Part shown: positions 14,916-22,454 of the stretch, piece by piece | Layout: each line of letters begins with the position of its first letter | Numbering within the stretch: the stretch's first letter is position 1 | Source of the DNA: Alteribacillus sp041949975 | GTDB taxonomy: Bacteria > Bacillota > Bacilli > Bacillales > Marinococcaceae | Direction of reading: 5' to 3' | DNA length: 22,454 nucleotides | Assembly: GCF_041949975.1 (NCBI RefSeq) | Contig: NZ_JBHFQG010000047.1 | Coordinates: 1 to 22,454, forward strand | Position numbers and translations under genes: made by a program | Notes under the pieces: generated by a model | The model's database searches: none | What the model saw: only the letters and a program-made list of their open reading frames with translations | What the model was told of the DNA's origin: nothing

Positions 14916-16253
14916 TTAAAAGATAAGATGTGCAAGCCCTATAATCACGGGTAATGTGATAATAGTGCGTTCTAAAAAAATCAACACCAGGTCTGTAAAT
15001 TTCACAGGAAGCTTAGAAGCAAGCAGCAGTCCGCCAACTTCTGACATATATATAAGCTGAGTAACGGATAACGCAGCAATAACAAACCGCGTCAGTTCGC
15101 TTTCTATTCCAGACCCTAAAATAGCAGGCAGAAACATATCAGCAAATCCAATTAACATCGTTTGAGAAGCTTCTGCTGCTTCAGGCACTTTCATAACTTC
15201 CAATAACGGCACAAATGGTGTACCAATTATCTCAAATAATGGAGTTGTCTCAGCAACAACGACGGCTATGGTCCCCAAAGCCATGACAACTGGAATAACT
15301 CCAATCCACATATCTAATACATTTTTAATGCCGCCTTTTACAATAGAGGACGCTCCATTTTGCACAGCTTTTTCCGAAGCCTGTTTAACCCCCCATTCGA
15401 ATGGATTAAGGTGAGGCGGTCTTGATCTCTCATCTCTTTTGTTATTCCCATTAACATAATCATCTTTTTTGAGAGATAAAGGAGGAATTCTTGGCATTAT
15501 CAATCCTGCTATAAAACCAGCTGCTACAATCGTAAAGTAATAAGGCACGATATATTGCATTAAATCCATCTCTGAAAGGATAACGATACTAAAAGTAATG
15601 GAAACGATAGAGAAGGTAGTACCGATAACAGCAGCTTCTCTTTTTGAATAGTAACCTTGTTCATATTGTTGGTTTGTAAGAAGAACACCTATGGTACCGT
15701 CACCCATCCAAGAAGCTGCACAATCAATAGAGGAGCGGCCAGGCAGTGTGAAAAGCGGTCTCATAATAGGAGTCAATATCGCCCCGCAAAATTCCAATAA
15801 ACCAAAATTTAAAAGAAACGGAAGAAAAAATCCAGCAAACAAAAAGACAGTAATTAAAACGGGAATTAAATCAAATAATAACAAACCGCCAGTGTCTGGA
15901 GAGACAATCCATTCAGGTCCTAAATTGAACAAAACCATTAAAGAAAGGAGCAGGCCTATTGCTCGAATACCAAGCCAAACCCAGGAGACTTCAAATAAAG
16001 ATTTCATTAATGGATTGGAAGCCCCGGTAATTTTAACAATAACTGACCCTGCTACGGCAATTAACATAAAAAATGCAGCTATCGCTGGAAGAGTATCAGC
16101 AGCAGCTTCTTGAAGCCAATTGGCCAGCATAGCAACGGGAATGAGTATTTCACCGTCTATAGATATAGGAATCATAAACAAGAAGACCCCTATTAGAGAG
16201 GGAATTAAAAACCGTAAAACCGATCCCTCTTTTTTTAATGTACTATCGCTCAT
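14916..16253 (-). CDS. YjiH-family membrane protein with nucleoside-recognition (Gate) domains
   Basis: This protein of about 445 residues has roughly ten hydrophobic segments. It has the YjiH-type layout: an N-terminal RFLIPSLIGVFLFMIPISIDG helix, a gate-like segment around FCGAILTPIMRPLFTLPGRSSIDCAASWMGDGTIG, a charged cytoplasmic loop (KKDDYVNGNNKRDERSRPPHL), and a second half with IGFADMFLPAILGSGIESELTRF. The Gate domain occurs in nucleoside transporters, FeoB and spore-maturation proteins; YjiH transport substrates are not established. The frame is open from ATG 16283, but AAGAGGTGAG lies a few bases before ATG 16253 (SDSTLKKEG), which I take as the start. It stands alone on the minus strand, with a shared terminator downstream and an A+T-rich, gene-free 270-base region upstream (16254-16524) in which I see no clear promoter. 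Confidence 0.85.
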   Translation of the reverse strand: MSDSTLKKEGSVLRFLIPSLIGVFLFMIPISIDGEILIPVAMLANWLQEAAADTLPAIAAFFMLIAVAGSVIVKITGASNPLMKSLFEVSWVWLGIRAIGLLLSLMVLFNLGPEWIVSPDTGGLLLFDLIPVLITVFLFAGFFLPFLLNFGLLEFCGAILTPIMRPLFTLPGRSSIDCAASWMGDGTIGVLLTNQQYEQGYYSKREAAVIGTTFSIVSITFSIVILSEMDLMQYIVPYYFTIVAAGFIAGLIMPRIPPLSLKKDDYVNGNNKRDERSRPPHLNPFEWGVKQASEKAVQNGASSIVKGGIKNVLDMWIGVIPVVMALGTIAVVVAETTPLFEIIGTPFVPLLEVMKVPEAAEASQTMLIGFADMFLPAILGSGIESELTRFVIAALSVTQLIYMSEVGGLLLASKLPVKFTDLVLIFLERTIITLPVIIGLAHLIF

Positions 16254-16524
16254 ATTCTCACCTCTTATTGTGTAAATATGCATTGTTATACTTTCATGCA
16301 GTTAAATTCCTAATAATTTCTTGCAAAAAGCACACTTGAAATTGCATAAATTCAAAAATACATTTATAAAAATAACATTATTTCAGAGTTTAATAAAGAG
16401 ATAAATAATAATATTAATTTTCAGTATTCCTTCTATATAAAGGTAATTGTAGCATGAAATACTCTGGGTACAAAGAATCCCATACATATTTATGCTTTTT
16501 GGTTAAATAGTATTCTGAAAAATC

Positions 16525-16555
16525 AAAAACGAAAGAGGGAGCCTCTTTCGTTTTT
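16525..16555. terminator. Bidirectional terminator after the HAD phosphatase gene
   Basis: AAAAACGAAAGAGG pairs with CCTCTTTCGTTTTT around a 3-base loop GAG, a perfect 14-bp stem. It is 30 bases past the stop of the minus-strand HAD gene. T-runs are present on both exits. It insulates that gene from the YjiH gene downstream in the same direction. Confidence 0.85.
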
Positions 16556-16585
16556 GAAAATTTCACGTACTGTGTTACTACATAT

Positions 16586-17377
16586 TTACTGAACAGATGA
16601 CAATAAAGAAGGAATTTCAGATAAACTGCTTACTTCCCAATCAAATGAAATGGCTGGATCAGGGGCGGCATTGTCACGGTTAATCCAAATGTTTTTGATG
16701 CCGGCTCGATTTGACCCGAGTATATCTGTATTTAGGTTGTCACCAACCATAACAGCTTCATTTGTTTCAACAGAAAGCAGCTTCAGCGCATGGTTAAAAA
16801 TAGCTGGATCAGGTTTGCCGATACCAAAGGCACCTGAAACTAATATGTAATCAAAAAAAGGAATTAGTTGAGGAGTCATATTAAGTTTTTCATCTTGTAA
16901 TGTTGGTGCTCCGTTTGTTAAAAGAAATAATTGGTAATCTGTTTTTAGTTTTGAGAGAACCTCTAAAGTATCTTCATAAAGAAAGGGCAGCTTTTTTCGA
17001 TGATAGCGGAATCTTTCTGCCAACTTCTGTCCGAGCTCTGGGTTATCAATACCGTGTTGAAAAAGTGAATTCGTCCATGCTTTTTTTTGATACTCCGGCA
17101 TTACTTTGTACATTTTTCGAAATCCGATGTTGGTTTTGTCGGAAAATTCGCCCCATAATCCTTCAAAAGGGTTAATTCCAATTTTTTTCGTGAAGGAATA
17201 TGTGTCATATGAAGCGTATAATTCAACTGCTTCCTTTCGGAGTGTGTGCTCTAATGCAGCATGAGCAACACCAGTTTCATCTTCAGCTTCTAAACATGCA
17301 GCTCTTAAAGATTCTTTTACACTTTTTTTATCCCAAAGCAGGGTGTCGTCAAGGTCAAATATTAAAGCTTTTAGCAT
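16586..17377 (-). CDS. HAD-superfamily hydrolase, YjjG/nucleotidase-like
   Basis: This 263-residue soluble enzyme has the complete set of HAD motifs: I is FDLDDTL with nucleophile Asp8 and Asp10, II is LLTNG, III is the Lys of GIGKPDP, and IV is MVGDNLNTDILG. The large helical cap between motifs I and II (about residues 20-110) and the NGAPTLQDEKL phrase resemble the YjjG/YfnB subgroup, which acts on pyrimidine nucleoside monophosphates and damaged nucleotides, though other small phosphorylated metabolites are possible. The ATG follows AAAGGAG by about 8 bases. It is a single-gene unit divergent from odhA, with 450 bases of intergenic DNA between them. Confidence 0.9.
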   Translation of the reverse strand: MLKALIFDLDDTLLWDKKSVKESLRAACLEAEDETGVAHAALEHTLRKEAVELYASYDTYSFTKKIGINPFEGLWGEFSDKTNIGFRKMYKVMPEYQKKAWTNSLFQHGIDNPELGQKLAERFRYHRKKLPFLYEDTLEVLSKLKTDYQLFLLTNGAPTLQDEKLNMTPQLIPFFDYILVSGAFGIGKPDPAIFNHALKLLSVETNEAVMVGDNLNTDILGSNRAGIKNIWINRDNAAPDPAISFDWEVSSLSEIPSLLSSVQ

Positions 17378-17614
17378 TACAACGTCTCCTTTCTTAAGCC
17401 CAACGATATTATAACCCTTTAAAATAATGAAAGCATTAAAGAATTTCTTTCACAACACTTTTAATATCGATTTTTTGTTGTACAATAACAGTATAGATTC
17501 ACAATTTTGACATGTTTTTTTTAATTTGCATTATTTTTTTTAAAATAATTTCTATACTTGTTTCTACATATTTATATTGCTTGTCAAAAAATGTCGTTTA
17601 TTTTGTCCTGGCTT

Positions 17615-17643
17615 TTGAGAACGCGCTTACAACGTGTTAAAAT
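17615..17643 (+). promoter_or_regulatory. odhAB promoter with overlapping palindromic operator-like site
   Basis: TTGAGA (-35) and TAAAAT (-10) are separated by exactly 17 bases, so transcription should start near 17650. The -35 box is the left end of an imperfect 18-base palindrome TTGAGAACGCGCTTACAA (17615-17632). This resembles a CcpA cre site (TGTAANCGNTNACA) but has two extra bases in the centre. Binding there would block the promoter, which would suit carbon-catabolite control of a TCA-cycle operon. The rest of the 17378-17614 gap is A+T-rich with nothing I recognise. Confidence 0.55.
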
Positions 17644-17717
17644 AAAAGTACAGAGGAGATTTTTAAGTAAAAGTAATATAAGAATGCTCAAAACAGGTAT
17701 ACATCATTGAGGGGAGT

Positions 17718-17791
17718 GGTTGGAAAAGATTGCATGATAGAAAGTAATAGAGTATTTTCTTAAGAGAAAATGCATTACATATTTTTCAACC
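17718..17791 (+). promoter_or_regulatory. Three-tier hairpin in the odhA 5' leader
   Basis: The leader of about 180 bases contains nested pairings in register. The outer stem is GGTTGGAAAA (17718-17727) / TTTTTCAACC (17782-17791), 10 bp with one G-U. Inside it GTAAT (17744-17748) pairs with ATTAC (17774-17778), and ATTTTCT (17754-17760) pairs with AGAAAAT (17765-17771) around TAAG. It is followed after 24 bases by the odhA ribosome binding site GGAGG. No known riboswitch class is recognised. Confidence 0.5.
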
Positions 17792-17828
17792 TTACCAAAT
17801 ATCACTTAGCAGTTGGAGGTAGAACCAG

Positions 17829-20669
17829 ATGAACAAAAATTCAGCCAAGCATGACGAGCCATGGCAAGAATTTTATGGTCCGAATCTTGGTTATTTAATG
17901 GACCTTTATGAACAATACAAAGAAGACCCGGCATCCTTAGAACCTGAAACAAAAAAATGGTTTGACCAGTATGGAGCACCTCATGAAGAAAAAACGACTC
18001 ATACAAATGGAGAAGCTGTCAGCACTGCAGAAGTTCAGCCACGAGCAGACACTATTACGAAAATTGCTGCTGCCGTTAAGCTGGCTGAAAACATTCGTAT
18101 TCATGGCCATTTGTCAGCAGATGTAAATCCTCTCCAAGAACCAGGTGGAGAAACGTCCTTTTTAAAAATTCATGAATATGGATTATCAGAAGAAGACTTA
18201 AAACAGATTCCAGTTAATGTAATATGCCCGGATGCACCGGCTTATATTTCAAATGGGCTTGAAGCTATCAATCATTTAAAAGAAATGTATACAAAGTCCA
18301 TTGCTTTTGAATTTGATCATGTACATGATATAGAAGAACATCAATGGTTAAATCGGCAAGTGGAATCAGGAGACATATACAAATCTTTATCTGAAGATAA
18401 AAGAAAAAAAATCCTCAAGAGTCTAACAGAAGTAGAAAGCTTTGAACAATTTCTGCATAAAACTTTTGTTGGACAAAAGCGGTTTTCTATAGAGGGTGTT
18501 GATTCTCTGGTCCCTATGCTCGACGAATTTGTACAAGATTCTATCCAGGACGGAGCTAGAAACGTAATGATTGGTATGGCCCATCGTGGACGTTTAAGTG
18601 TTTTAGCGCATGTGCTGGGTAAACCGTATGATCTCATATTCTCCGAATTTCAACACGCTCCAAACAAAGATTTAGTCCCTTCCGAAGGGTCCATAGGAAT
18701 TAATTATGGTTGGACAGGAGATGTGAAGTACCATTTAGGAGCTCATAAAAAGGTGGAACAGGAATCTTTTGATTCCCGAATTACATTAGCAAATAATCCA
18801 AGTCATTTGGAATTTGTAAACCCGGTAGTGGAAGGTTATGCCAGAGCTGCCCAGGACGATCGTTCACAGCCAGGTTTTCCACAGCAGGACACTACTAAAT
18901 CGGTAGCACTTCTTATCCATGGGGATGCTGCTTTTCCTGGAGAAGGCATTGTAACAGAAACCTTGAATATGAGCAGGTTAAAAGGGTATCAAACAGGCGG
19001 TACATTACACATTATTGCAAATAACCAACTAGGTTTTACCACTGATACGCATGACTCAAGGTCTACCACTTATGCAAGTGATCCAGCAAAAGGTTATGAA
19101 ATTCCAATAGTCCATGTAAATGCAGATGACCCGGAGTCCTGTATGGCTGCTATTCATTTGGCTTATCAATATCGGCATCGGTTCAATAAAGATTTTGTTA
19201 TTGACTTAATCGGCTATAGAAGATTCGGTCATAATGAGATGGACGAACCAGCTGCAACACAGCCATATTTGTATAACATAATTCGAAAGCATCCGACCGT
19301 ACGAGAAAAGTATGCTGAAACTCTGGTAGCTGAAAATGTTTTTTCCTCTAAAGAAGAAACTAACTCCATAAAAGAAGAAGCAGAGAAATTATTGTTATCT
19401 CAATATGAAAAAGTAGCTGACAATAAATCGGAGGAACCAGAAAAAGTTGAAATACCACAAGAAGTGGAATCAAGACTTCCAGTGGTAGAAACCGGATATA
19501 ATATTGACGATTTAAGACAGGTTAATAAAGAACTAATCACATGGCCCGATGGGTTTAGTGTTTTTCCGAAATTAAAAAAGATATTAGAGCGCAGGGAAAA
19601 AGCGTTAGAGGAAGATGGGAAAGTTGATTGGGCACATGCTGAAACGTTAGCGTTTGCTACTATTATTTCAGATGGCACACCTGTTCGTTTAACAGGTCAG
19701 GATTCTCAAAGAGGTACGTTTGCCCATCGTCATATAGTATTGCATGATCATAAGAACGGAGATATTTATTCACCGCTTCATACGTTATCTAAAGCAAAAG
19801 CATCTTTTGCCGTCCATAACAGTCCGCTTTCTGAAGGCTCTATTGTAGGCTTTGAATATGGATATAATGTGCATGCTCCTGAAACTTTAGTATTGTGGGA
19901 AGCGCAGTTCGGTGATTTTGCCAACGCAGCACAAGTGATTTTTGATCAATTCATTTCAGCTGGCCGTGCAAAATGGGGGCAAAAATCAGGAATGGTTCTA
20001 TTATTGCCGCATGGTTATGAAGGTCAGGGGCCAGAGCATTCCAGCGCAAGACTTGAACGCTTTTTGACATTGGCAGCCGAAAATAACTGGAATGTTGCTA
20101 ATGTAACAAGCTCGGCACAGTATTTTCATTTGCTTCGCCGTCAAGCTGCGACTTTAGGAACAGAAGAAATGAGACCATTAGTGCTTATGACGCCTAAAAG
20201 CCTTTTAAGAAATCAAAATGTAGCTTCTGCACCAAATGAATTTGCAGAAGGCCGTTTCCAGCCAGTACTGGAAGACCCTAAAACAGGCAAACAAAAAGAT
20301 AACGTAACGAGGATTGTCTTTGCTTCAGGAAAAATGGCTGTAGATCTGCATGAAGCGCTCGAAGATGACAGTAACGAATGGCTTCACATTATTAGAATTG
20401 AAGAGTTATATCCGTTCCCGGAAAAAGAAATTAAAGAAATTATTCAAGGATACAAGAACATAAAAGAATTTAAATGGGTACAGGAAGAACCAGAAAATAT
20501 GGGGCCGTGGAATTATATTCAACCGCTTCTGCGTGACATTGCTCCAAAAAATGTAACAACTAGTTATATAGGCAGACGCCGTCGTTCTAGTCCGTCTGAA
20601 GGGGATCCGAAATTGCACAAAAAAGAACAAAGTCGTATTATCAACGAAGCACTTACAGGAAAAGAATAA
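17829..20669 (+). CDS. odhA: 2-oxoglutarate dehydrogenase E1 component
   Basis: This 946-residue thiamine-diphosphate enzyme decarboxylates 2-oxoglutarate and reductively succinylates the lipoyl group of OdhB in the TCA cycle. It begins with the E1o N-terminal segment (PWQEFYGPNLGYLMDLYEQYKEDP). The core has MIGMAHRGRLSVLAHVLGKP, then the ThDP/Mg motif starting GDAAFPGEG (Asp366) and ending at Asn398-Asn399 in ANNQLGFTTD, and RRFGHNEMDEP. The pyrimidine-binding half has SQRGTFAHRH, EGSIVGFEYGY and LLPHGYEGQGPEHSSARLERFL. Length is as in Bacillus OdhA, which lacks the extra acyltransferase domain found in actinobacterial homologues. GGAGG lies 8 bases before the ATG. It is followed after 13 bases by odhB; E3 (lpd) is encoded elsewhere. 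The promoter and structured leader above suggest both transcriptional and post-initiation control. Confidence 0.98.
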   Translation: MNKNSAKHDEPWQEFYGPNLGYLMDLYEQYKEDPASLEPETKKWFDQYGAPHEEKTTHTNGEAVSTAEVQPRADTITKIAAAVKLAENIRIHGHLSADVNPLQEPGGETSFLKIHEYGLSEEDLKQIPVNVICPDAPAYISNGLEAINHLKEMYTKSIAFEFDHVHDIEEHQWLNRQVESGDIYKSLSEDKRKKILKSLTEVESFEQFLHKTFVGQKRFSIEGVDSLVPMLDEFVQDSIQDGARNVMIGMAHRGRLSVLAHVLGKPYDLIFSEFQHAPNKDLVPSEGSIGINYGWTGDVKYHLGAHKKVEQESFDSRITLANNPSHLEFVNPVVEGYARAAQDDRSQPGFPQQDTTKSVALLIHGDAAFPGEGIVTETLNMSRLKGYQTGGTLHIIANNQLGFTTDTHDSRSTTYASDPAKGYEIPIVHVNADDPESCMAAIHLAYQYRHRFNKDFVIDLIGYRRFGHNEMDEPAATQPYLYNIIRKHPTVREKYAETLVAENVFSSKEETNSIKEEAEKLLLSQYEKVADNKSEEPEKVEIPQEVESRLPVVETGYNIDDLRQVNKELITWPDGFSVFPKLKKILERREKALEEDGKVDWAHAETLAFATIISDGTPVRLTGQDSQRGTFAHRHIVLHDHKNGDIYSPLHTLSKAKASFAVHNSPLSEGSIVGFEYGYNVHAPETLVLWEAQFGDFANAAQVIFDQFISAGRAKWGQKSGMVLLLPHGYEGQGPEHSSARLERFLTLAAENNWNVANVTSSAQYFHLLRRQAATLGTEEMRPLVLMTPKSLLRNQNVASAPNEFAEGRFQPVLEDPKTGKQKDNVTRIVFASGKMAVDLHEALEDDSNEWLHIIRIEELYPFPEKEIKEIIQGYKNIKEFKWVQEEPENMGPWNYIQPLLRDIAPKNVTTSYIGRRRRSSPSEGDPKLHKKEQSRIINEALTGKE

Positions 20670-20682
20670 GGAGGACTCATTC

Positions 20683-21984
20683 ATGGCTGAAATTAAAGTA
20701 CCGGAGCTCGCTGAATCTATTACTGAAGGCACAATCGCAGAGTGGTTGAAACAACCTGGTGATCAAGTAGAAAAAGGGGAAAATATTGCAGAACTTGAAA
20801 CAGATAAAGTGAATGTGGAAATTGCATCTGAAAAATCTGGTGTACTTCAGGAACTTCTTAAAGAACCTGGAGACACCGTAGAGGTTGGAGATGTAATTGC
20901 TGTAGTCGATGAAAATGGCGAGGCAGGCGGAAGTGAAAAAAGTGGAGATGAAAGTAAAAAAGAAACTGCTGAAGATAAAGCAGATCAATCACCAGAAAAA
21001 GAGGCAGAGAGTTCTAATGCTGCTGAAAGTAAGGAAGAAAGCGGACAAAGTGAGGAAGATTCTGCAGCAGACCGTCCGGTTGCTTCTCCAGCTGCTAGAA
21101 AACTTGCAAGAGAAAAAGGGTTGGACTTAAACCAAATTCCAACCAGGGACCCTCTTGGAAGAGTAAGAAAAGAAGATGTGGAAGACTATGAACAAAATAA
21201 AGCTGCTTCAACAAAAGCTGCTGGCAGCGGGGAAAAACCTAAGAAAGAAAATGCAGCTTCCCAAAAAGATGAATTCGAAGGTAAGCCTGTCGAACGTATA
21301 AAAATGTCTCGCCGCCGTCAAACTATTGCTAACAGGCTGGTAGATGTTCAACAGACGTCTGCGATGCTGACAACATTTAATGAAATAGACATGACAGCCG
21401 TCATGAATGTAAGAAAGAGAAGAAAAGAATCATTCCAGGAAGCTCATGATGTCCGGTTAGGTTTTATGTCATTCTTTACAAAAGCAGTAATCGCTGCATT
21501 GAAGCATTTCCCATTATTAAATGCAGAGATTCAAGGCAATGAGATTATCAAGAAGCAATTTTATGATATTGGTATGGCAGTTTCGACAGATGATGGACTC
21601 GTGGTTCCAGTCGTTAGAGATGCGGATAGAAAATCATTTGCTGAATTAGAGCAGGAAGTTGTAGATCTTTCGAAAAAAGCAAGAGATAACAAACTGACTC
21701 TGAAAGATTTACAAGGCGGCTCTTTTACAATCACGAATGGAGGCGTTTTTGGCTCTTTATTATCCACGCCAATTTTAAATGGTCCGCAGGTTGGTATTTT
21801 AGGCATGCATAAGATTCAATGGCGCCCAATTGCAATTGATGAAGAGAAAATGGAAAACCGCCCAATGATGTATATCGCTTTGTCTTATGATCATCGTATT
21901 GTTGACGGAAAAGAAGCAGTGAGCTTTTTGGTTAAAATAAAAGAACTTCTTGAAGATCCAGAAACTCTTCTATTAGAAGGATAA
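20683..21984 (+). CDS. odhB: Dihydrolipoyllysine-residue succinyltransferase (E2 of 2-oxoglutarate dehydrogenase)
   Basis: This 433-residue E2 protein has one N-terminal lipoyl domain with the lipoylated Lys42 in ETDKVNVE. A long Ala/Glu/Ser/Lys linker (about 85-130) that is strikingly acidic follows. Next come an E3/E1-binding domain (SPAARKLAREKGLDLNQI..DPLGRVRKEDVEDY, about 133-168), a second flexible linker, and the catalytic domain from about 200 (ERIKMSRRRQTIANRLV). The catalytic HxxxDG motif is His404-Asp408-Gly409 in SYDHRIVDG. It forms the core of the complex and transfers succinyl groups to CoA. AAGGAGG, 7-8 bases before the ATG, gives tight coupling to odhA. An acidic linker of this kind is common in salt-tolerant bacilli. 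Seventeen bases after the stop the insertion sequence begins. Confidence 0.98.
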   Translation: MAEIKVPELAESITEGTIAEWLKQPGDQVEKGENIAELETDKVNVEIASEKSGVLQELLKEPGDTVEVGDVIAVVDENGEAGGSEKSGDESKKETAEDKADQSPEKEAESSNAAESKEESGQSEEDSAADRPVASPAARKLAREKGLDLNQIPTRDPLGRVRKEDVEDYEQNKAASTKAAGSGEKPKKENAASQKDEFEGKPVERIKMSRRRQTIANRLVDVQQTSAMLTTFNEIDMTAVMNVRKRRKESFQEAHDVRLGFMSFFTKAVIAALKHFPLLNAEIQGNEIIKKQFYDIGMAVSTDDGLVVPVVRDADRKSFAELEQEVVDLSKKARDNKLTLKDLQGGSFTITNGGVFGSLLSTPILNGPQVGILGMHKIQWRPIAIDEEKMENRPMMYIALSYDHRIVDGKEAVSFLVKIKELLEDPETLLLEG

Positions 21985-22029
21985 TCACCATTTAATTTTA
22001 AGGGGCTGGGACAAAACCCAGTAATTAAA

Positions 22030-22074
22030 AAGAGTGGTACCCGCCAATACGTTGGTGAGTACCACTCTTTTTTT
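22030..22074 (+). terminator. Strong terminator between odhB and the transposase
   Basis: AAGAGTGGTAC / GTACCACTCTT form a perfect 11-bp stem extended inward by CGCCAA / TTGGTG around TACG, then seven T. It can end odhAB transcripts and also stop outside transcription entering the IS. Confidence 0.85.
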
Positions 22075-22102
22075 AATAAAATTCTAAAATGAAGTACGCA
22101 AA

Positions 22103-22161
22103 AAGGATACCTTCTGATAAAGTTAAAGTACACACACCAAAACAGTATCGGAGGTATCCTT
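22103..22161 (+). promoter_or_regulatory. Hairpin sequestering the transposase ribosome binding site
   Basis: AAGGATACCTTCTGATA (22103-22119) is complementary, with one bulge and a G-U pair, to TATCGGAGGTATCCTT (22146-22161). The second arm contains the GGAGG ribosome binding site and ends at the base before the ATG. RNA read in from outside would fold and hide the start, limiting transposase synthesis. Confidence 0.6.
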
Positions 22162-22454
22162 ATGTTTAAACATTATACCATGAATCAAGTCATTTTGCCG
22201 TTAGATTTAGAAATAAAACTTCAAGAAAATGATATAGCCTATGCCGTCAACGATGTCGTAGAGAGTATTCCGGATGAAGCATTCACTGGATTTTTGCGTA
22301 AAACAGGCTGTCCGGCTTATCATTCGCGAATGATGATGAAGGTAATTTTATGCGCTTATACGCAATCTGTTTTCTCTGGCAGAAAGATCGAAGGGTTATT
22401 GAAAGATAGTGTCCGAATGATGTGGTTAGCTCAAGGGTATGAACCAAGTTACCG
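22162..22454 (+). CDS. IS1182-family transposase, N-terminal part
   Basis: The frame is open from ATG 22162 to the window edge, giving 97 residues. The start MFKHYTMNQVILPLDLEIKL, then NDIAYAVNDVVESIPDEAF, and YHSRMMMKVILCAYTQSVFSGRKIEGLLKDSVRMMWLA are the N-terminal DUF772-type domain of IS1182 (IS5-group, DDE) transposases. The catalytic DDE residues lie beyond the window, so intactness is unknown. GGAGG is 7 bases before the ATG but buried in a hairpin. No frameshift or stop is seen in the visible part. Confidence 0.92.
   Translation, partial: MFKHYTMNQVILPLDLEIKLQENDIAYAVNDVVESIPDEAFTGFLRKTGCPAYHSRMMMKVILCAYTQSVFSGRKIEGLLKDSVRMMWLAQGYEPSY

Larger units (their letters stand above)
22002..22454 (+). 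mobile_element. Left part of an IS1182-family insertion sequence (right end outside the window)
   Basis: The element is identified by its transposase gene at 22162. The proposed left end is GGGGCTGGGACAAAACCCAG at 22002-22021. It lies 17 bases after odhB, has a small CTGGG/CCCAG hairpin, and resembles terminal sequences of IS1182-type elements in Firmicutes as I remember them. A terminator (22030-22074) and a second hairpin (22103-22161) lie between the end and the transposase. The right inverted repeat and target duplication lie beyond the window, so the boundary is provisional. Confidence 0.6.

Noticed and set aside
15691..16113. A 140-codon plus-strand frame inside the YjiH gene
   Set aside because: The opposite strand encodes a full membrane protein with recognisable motifs; this frame is its basic, proline-rich antisense shadow.
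17806..18006. Minus-strand 66-codon frame opposite the start of odhA
   Set aside because: It overlaps the conserved N-terminal region of OdhA and the odhA ribosome binding site, with no support of its own.
22030..22069. T-box-like word GAGTGGTACCCGC
   Set aside because: It resembles the T-box GGTGGTACCGCG motif, but there is no stem I or specifier loop, the word is locked in a perfect hairpin, and a transposase follows.

Overview
The window looks like a chromosomal segment of a low-GC, endospore-former-type Bacillaceae, probably a halophile or alkaliphile. The evidence is Bacillus-style gene content (odhAB, ndoAI-ndoA, nfrA, dapA behind a lysine riboswitch, yidD), strong AGGAGG ribosome binding sites, A+T-rich intergenic DNA with T-tailed hairpins, a very acidic odhB linker, and an ectoine-degradation cluster. 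No tRNA, rRNA or CRISPR array is visible.

Region 1 (1-5276, plus strand) is a tightly packed catabolic operon: the 3' end of a Cys/Met-type PLP enzyme, an M20D amidohydrolase, a short homoserine dehydrogenase, an aldehyde dehydrogenase and a creatinase-fold protein that closely resembles ectoine hydrolase (DoeA/EutD). Together they suggest ectoine -> N-acetyl-diaminobutyrate -> diaminobutyrate -> aspartate semialdehyde -> aspartate/homoserine. The gene set differs from the classical doeABCD/eut clusters and is the most interesting part of the window.

Region 2 (5447-7743, plus) has a permease-like gene broken by three homopolymer frameshifts, followed by an intact DMT/EamA exporter. The exporter overlaps tail-to-tail with yidD on the minus strand.

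Region 3 (7740-9961, minus) holds yidD, dapA with a complete promoter, L-box lysine riboswitch and intrinsic terminator, and a small lipoprotein gene. DapA, the aldehyde dehydrogenase and the homoserine dehydrogenase all handle aspartate semialdehyde, so this metabolite links regions 1 and 3.

Region 4 (10194-14872, plus) has the EndoAI/EndoA toxin-antitoxin pair, an NfrA-type flavin reductase, a GC-rich structured intergenic repeat, a membrane-anchored HSL-family esterase and two unrecognised small proteins. Region 5 (14841-17377, minus) has a YjiH-type gate-domain membrane protein and a YjjG-like HAD phosphatase, each bounded by bidirectional terminators.

Region 6 (17615-21984, plus) is the odhAB operon for the 2-oxoglutarate dehydrogenase complex. 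It has a good promoter overlapped by a palindromic operator-like site, and a long leader with a three-tier hairpin. Region 7 (22002-end) is the left end of an IS1182-family insertion sequence. Its transposase start region is enclosed in a hairpin, and the gene runs off the window.
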